A stretch of 64,000 bases of DNA. Source: Atrichornis clamosus. Its lineage: Eukaryota; Chordata; Aves; Passeriformes; Menuridae. Below are positions 60,782 through 64,000 of this stretch, piece by piece. The DNA lies in NCBI GenBank assembly GCA_013400975.1, contig WBMZ01010916.1, positions 124,001 to 188,000 of the forward strand. The letters run 5' to 3'. How positions within the stretch are numbered: position 1 is the first letter of the stretch; every line of letters starts with the position of its first letter. The notes under the pieces are model-generated. The model saw nothing but the letters and a program-made list of their open reading frames with translations. It did no database searches and was not told the DNA's origin. The translations under genes and the position numbers were made by a program.

Positions 60782-62373
60782 AAGATTATCTTGTCTTAAG
60801 CCTTCAGTGATACTCGTGCTGATGCCCAGGGAGTGATGAAGAATTTCCACAATTGTGAACACAGAGGAAACAAAGAAGGGAATGAGTATGGAGTAAGGAA
60901 GTTGGTAATCACTGAAGTATCTACTAAAGAAGTTGGAGATGGGAGGGAAAAGTCTGGAAGACAGATAAGGTTGCAGAAAAACTGAGGTAGCTCAAACTAC
61001 ATGACTAAAATCTACAGAAAAATTTCATCTCCATCCTCTCTGTACCTGTGAAGTGACAGAAAAGCCTTCCACCTGTCCCCTATCCTTTCAAGTACATTAT
61101 GTGCTGAATCCAGCATAAAACTTAGCTATCAAAGAAAATCCTGTACAAAATACCTGGCTGCAGAACTGAGCATAAATAATGTGCAATAAATAAATAATGA
61201 AAGGGTGGCATCAAAGAGAAGAAAAAGCAGCAGAACACAGGAGCACCATTCCTTTGGGCACCAAGTCAGGCATTATATTAGAGATGTCTGGTCTGTACTA
61301 TATTTACATTTCCACTGTTTTAAATTATGCCTCTTCTCAAGTTATTGCAATAAAAAGGGTAAGAAGGTTATTTCTTGTCCTTCCATAAGCAGTATACTTA
61401 TTCTGAAGTTTTTATCCCCTCAGCTGTGCTAGGTAAACACTTCAAAAAATTTGAACTTTACACTTTAATTGCCTGTCTCCTCCCTAGCTTCTTTCACTGC
61501 AGTTCTGGAAAGGGAAAATTCCACACCCAGCTTGTCAGGAAAGCATGATGCCTCAGCACACCAGCACCAAGCTCCCAGCCACTACACCAGATGGGAATGT
61601 AACTAGCACCACGATCTGGCTCAAGGCTTTCAGTTCAGGGTGACCGAATTCCCACATTATGTCAGGGTTAAATGTACTCAGACTCAGAGGGAACAGAAGT
61701 AGAGCAGATGGGCAAGCAGAAAGTGTGTGACTTGTCATGGATTTATGCTAGCCTTTGCTCACTGTGAGGAAGCATGGCACACACAATGAATGTGACTTGA
61801 GACCAGACTCTAAGGCAGTAACACTATTACTGTAGCTCCATTCTGAATTCTTTCTTAAAACTCTATTACAAAGAATCCAAAAAAAGCTGTGAAATGGAAA
61901 CTGTGCACATAATTTTCACTTTGTAGACAAAATTATTTTACTTAGGACTTTTCTAAGGAAAATATAGTAAATTATCTTAAAAGAAAAAAAAATGCAATAG
62001 TACTAACATCCTGTGTTGCTTGACTTCAATTTTCCCACTAGAGGGATTACACATTCTTTGAGATCTGCAAAATCAGAAACTATTTATTCTACATAGATTT
62101 CTTACTGGTGTATTTCTAATATGATGATCTTATCATAACTTAAAAGGTTACCACAGATCAGTAGCCCTTCAGAAGGCAGATGTGTACTCATCAATCTCCT
62201 CAAACAGCCTTCCTTTGCAGCCTTCCTTTTCCTCAGATAAGGAATAGACAAATGCACCACTGCAAACAAAATGCCTATCCAACAATCCATATAAAATACA
62301 CCCCTTGGTTACATCTGTCTCCTAGCTCTTTTGCTCATGTATGTTTAAATATAAATAATCTTGCAAATGCTAC

Positions 62374-62867
62374 CTACTGCGTGCAGTACATTGGGCCCCT
62401 CACTACAAGACATTGAGGTGCTGGAGCATGTCCAGAGGAGCGCAGAGAAGTTGGTGAAGGGTGTGGAGCACCAGTTTGATGAGGAGCAGCTGATGGAGCT
62501 GGGGGTGTTTAGGAGGCTGAAAGGGGACCTTATTGCTCTCTACAGCTGCCTGAAAGGAGGCTGTAGTGAGGTGGGGGTCAGTCTCTTCCTGCAAGTAACA
62601 AAAGATAGGATGAGAGGAAATTATCTCAGGTTATGCCAGGGGAGGTTTAGATTTGGTACTTGAGAAATCATCTTTCTGGAAAGCATTGTCAAGCACTGAG
62701 ACAGGCTGTCCAGGAAAGTGGCTGAGTCACCATCTCTGGGGGTATTTAAAAGATATGGCACTGAGGGATGTGGTTTAGTGGTGGGCCTAGCAGTGCTTGA
62801 TTAACAAATGGACTCAGTGTTCTGAGAGATCTTTTCCAACCTAAACAACTCTATGATTCGATGATTG
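62374..62867 (+). mobile_element. CR1 LINE, 5'-truncated, sense
   Basis: It starts within the last part of CR1 ORF2 (GCGTGCAGTACATTGGGCCC, then CTGGAGCATGTCCAGAGGAG), continues through CTGCCTGAAAGGAGGCTGTA, GAGGTGGGGGTC, GCCAGGGGAGGTTTAGATT, GTCACCATCTCTGGGGGTAT, and ends CTTTTCCAACC...CTATGATTCGATGATT, the CR1 3' terminal repeat. About 490 bp remain. The ORF2 C-terminal frame is open to 62663, with a small internal deletion relative to the family pattern. It is a dead-on-arrival copy with no full-length ORF. Confidence 0.95.
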
Positions 62868-64000
62868 CCAGGAGCCTCAGTAGAAGAACTGCAAATGGAG
62901 GATGACAAAGTACTTATGCTGAGTTAAAGTACAAAAAAACCCTACTGCAAATTATGAAACACATCTTCCTTTTCTCTATGGCTACAGTTGTACAGTTTGG
63001 TATCTTTATCTACCAACTGGTCTAAATCTTATCTGTTTTTAAGTGTTTTTTTCTCACTGAAGTGGTTAGAAATTCATTCCTATCAAGCTATTGGCAATAC
63101 ATATATATACCATTTGACTTTTTGCTTATCAGTGTATAACTCTTCAAACCTTATCACTTATATTCTTTGCCACTTATTTTCAGTCTTTGCAACCTTTAAT
63201 AATTTTATCACTGTTCCTAGGCCCTATTTTTATTTAGGAAGGCTTTTTGCCCAGACATTAATATATGTACTCTAACAAAGTTCAGCACAGAGCCTCCAAT
63301 AACCTGCACTGCACATGATTAAGTCTGGTCAATAAAACTATTTGGCCACTGCTCAGCTTGATATCAACAGATGCTTAATCAAATACCCTTGTGAGATATG
63401 TATTTTTTAACCCAAAAAGCTTATTCAGGTTCACTACCTTTTTTGTCAGCTGCCCTGGAAAGATGGCCTTCATATATGCTATCCTGCATGATGAAGGTAT
63501 TAAACAATGATTTGTCTCTTTCATTTGGCATTTCATTTCTATTGATTATTAAATTACACAGAACACCAGAGTACTTTTTTCATTTCACTGGATACTGTTA
63601 AGTTGTAAGTGCGATTGGTGCAGAAATAATAAAATAAATGCTATACAGATACTGTCTGAAAGTCCTGCTTACTGGATGACTTAGAAGCTGAGAAGGGTGA
63701 CTCACCTTTAATGAAAAGTTTACTGCAAAATAGCATGCTTTAATAAGATCCTACTCAAATTTATAAAGTTCTTCAGAAATTATGCTAAGAAACAGAAAAT
63801 AAACTGTTATGCTTTCAGATTTCTGACAGCAGACCATTTACCCTGCAAGGTCTGTATCAGTAGATTTGTCTTGTAGACTCCAGCAACTCATTTCTCATCG
63901 TCTTGTGACTGAATTAAATCTCTCTCACCATGAGGGAGTTCTAATGTTTTGCAAACACTCAGTCCAGCTCAGACCAAGCTGTGGCCATTTCAGCTGATAT
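62868..64000. other. Intergenic stretch, no gene recognised
   Basis: AT-rich, with only short frames and no repeat family recognised. Confidence 0.6.

Larger units (their letters stand above)
58687..62373. other. Intergenic stretch, no gene recognised
   Basis: No coding signal. It contains a poly(T) run and a near-perfect palindrome, listed separately. Confidence 0.6.

Noticed and set aside
1..64000. CRISPR arrays, operons, toxin-antitoxin or other prokaryotic-type systems
   Set aside because: Split gene, avian retroelements and vertebrate promoter and poly(A) signals show a bird nuclear genome; no regularly spaced repeats or clustered compact genes are present.

Overview
The window is ordinary vertebrate nuclear DNA from a bird, most likely a passerine. 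It is AT-rich and gene-poor, and it contains one split protein-coding gene with GT-AG introns. The repeats are avian: three CR1 LINE copies with the typical 3' tails or 3' regions, one much older CR1-type LINE, one tRNA-Ile-derived SINE with a CR1-like tail (the TguSINE1 type known from passerines), and one solo LTR with a perfect 6-bp target-site duplication. I see no bacterial-style operon, CRISPR array or phage module.

The one gene I can identify with confidence is STEAP4 (STAMP2/TIARP), on the plus strand. Its four coding exons lie at 42468-42923, 44290-44817, 45383-45547 and 46539-46808. All three internal introns are phase 0, and the exons join into a 472-residue metalloreductase. The NADPH-binding Rossmann motif, both heme histidines (304 and 397) and six membrane segments are present. 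A 3' UTR of about 1 kb ends near an AATAAA at 47791. A splice acceptor abuts the ATG, so at least one untranslated exon must lie upstream. Two candidate promoters are visible: a CCAAT/TATA module at 16.93-16.98 kb followed by an ATG-free stretch and a splice-donor-like site at 17108, and an isolated CpG island at 11.45-11.70 kb.

Layout: 1-11.4 kb, non-coding with one old CR1 copy (about 4.8-5.2 kb). 11.45-11.9 kb, CpG island and an AT-rich flank with homeodomain- and TALE-like motifs. 12-42.4 kb, non-coding and probably largely STEAP4 intron 1; it holds simple repeats, a 5'-truncated antisense CR1 (34.7 kb) and an old sense CR1-type LINE (about 36.9-38.5 kb). 42.47-47.8 kb, STEAP4 coding exons and 3' UTR. 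48.05-48.69 kb, solo LTR. 48.7-64 kb, intergenic, with microsatellites, the SINE (58.5 kb), a 22-bp-stem palindrome (60.7 kb) and a sense CR1 (62.4-62.9 kb).

I found no evidence of an undescribed biological system. The observations most worth checking are the candidate STEAP4 promoter/first exon, the apparent relocation of N-glycosylation sequons in the TM3-TM4 loop of STEAP4, the CpG island, the near-perfect palindrome, and a coding-like minus-strand segment near 13.5 kb. Nearly all other open frames in the window look like chance reading frames in non-coding DNA.
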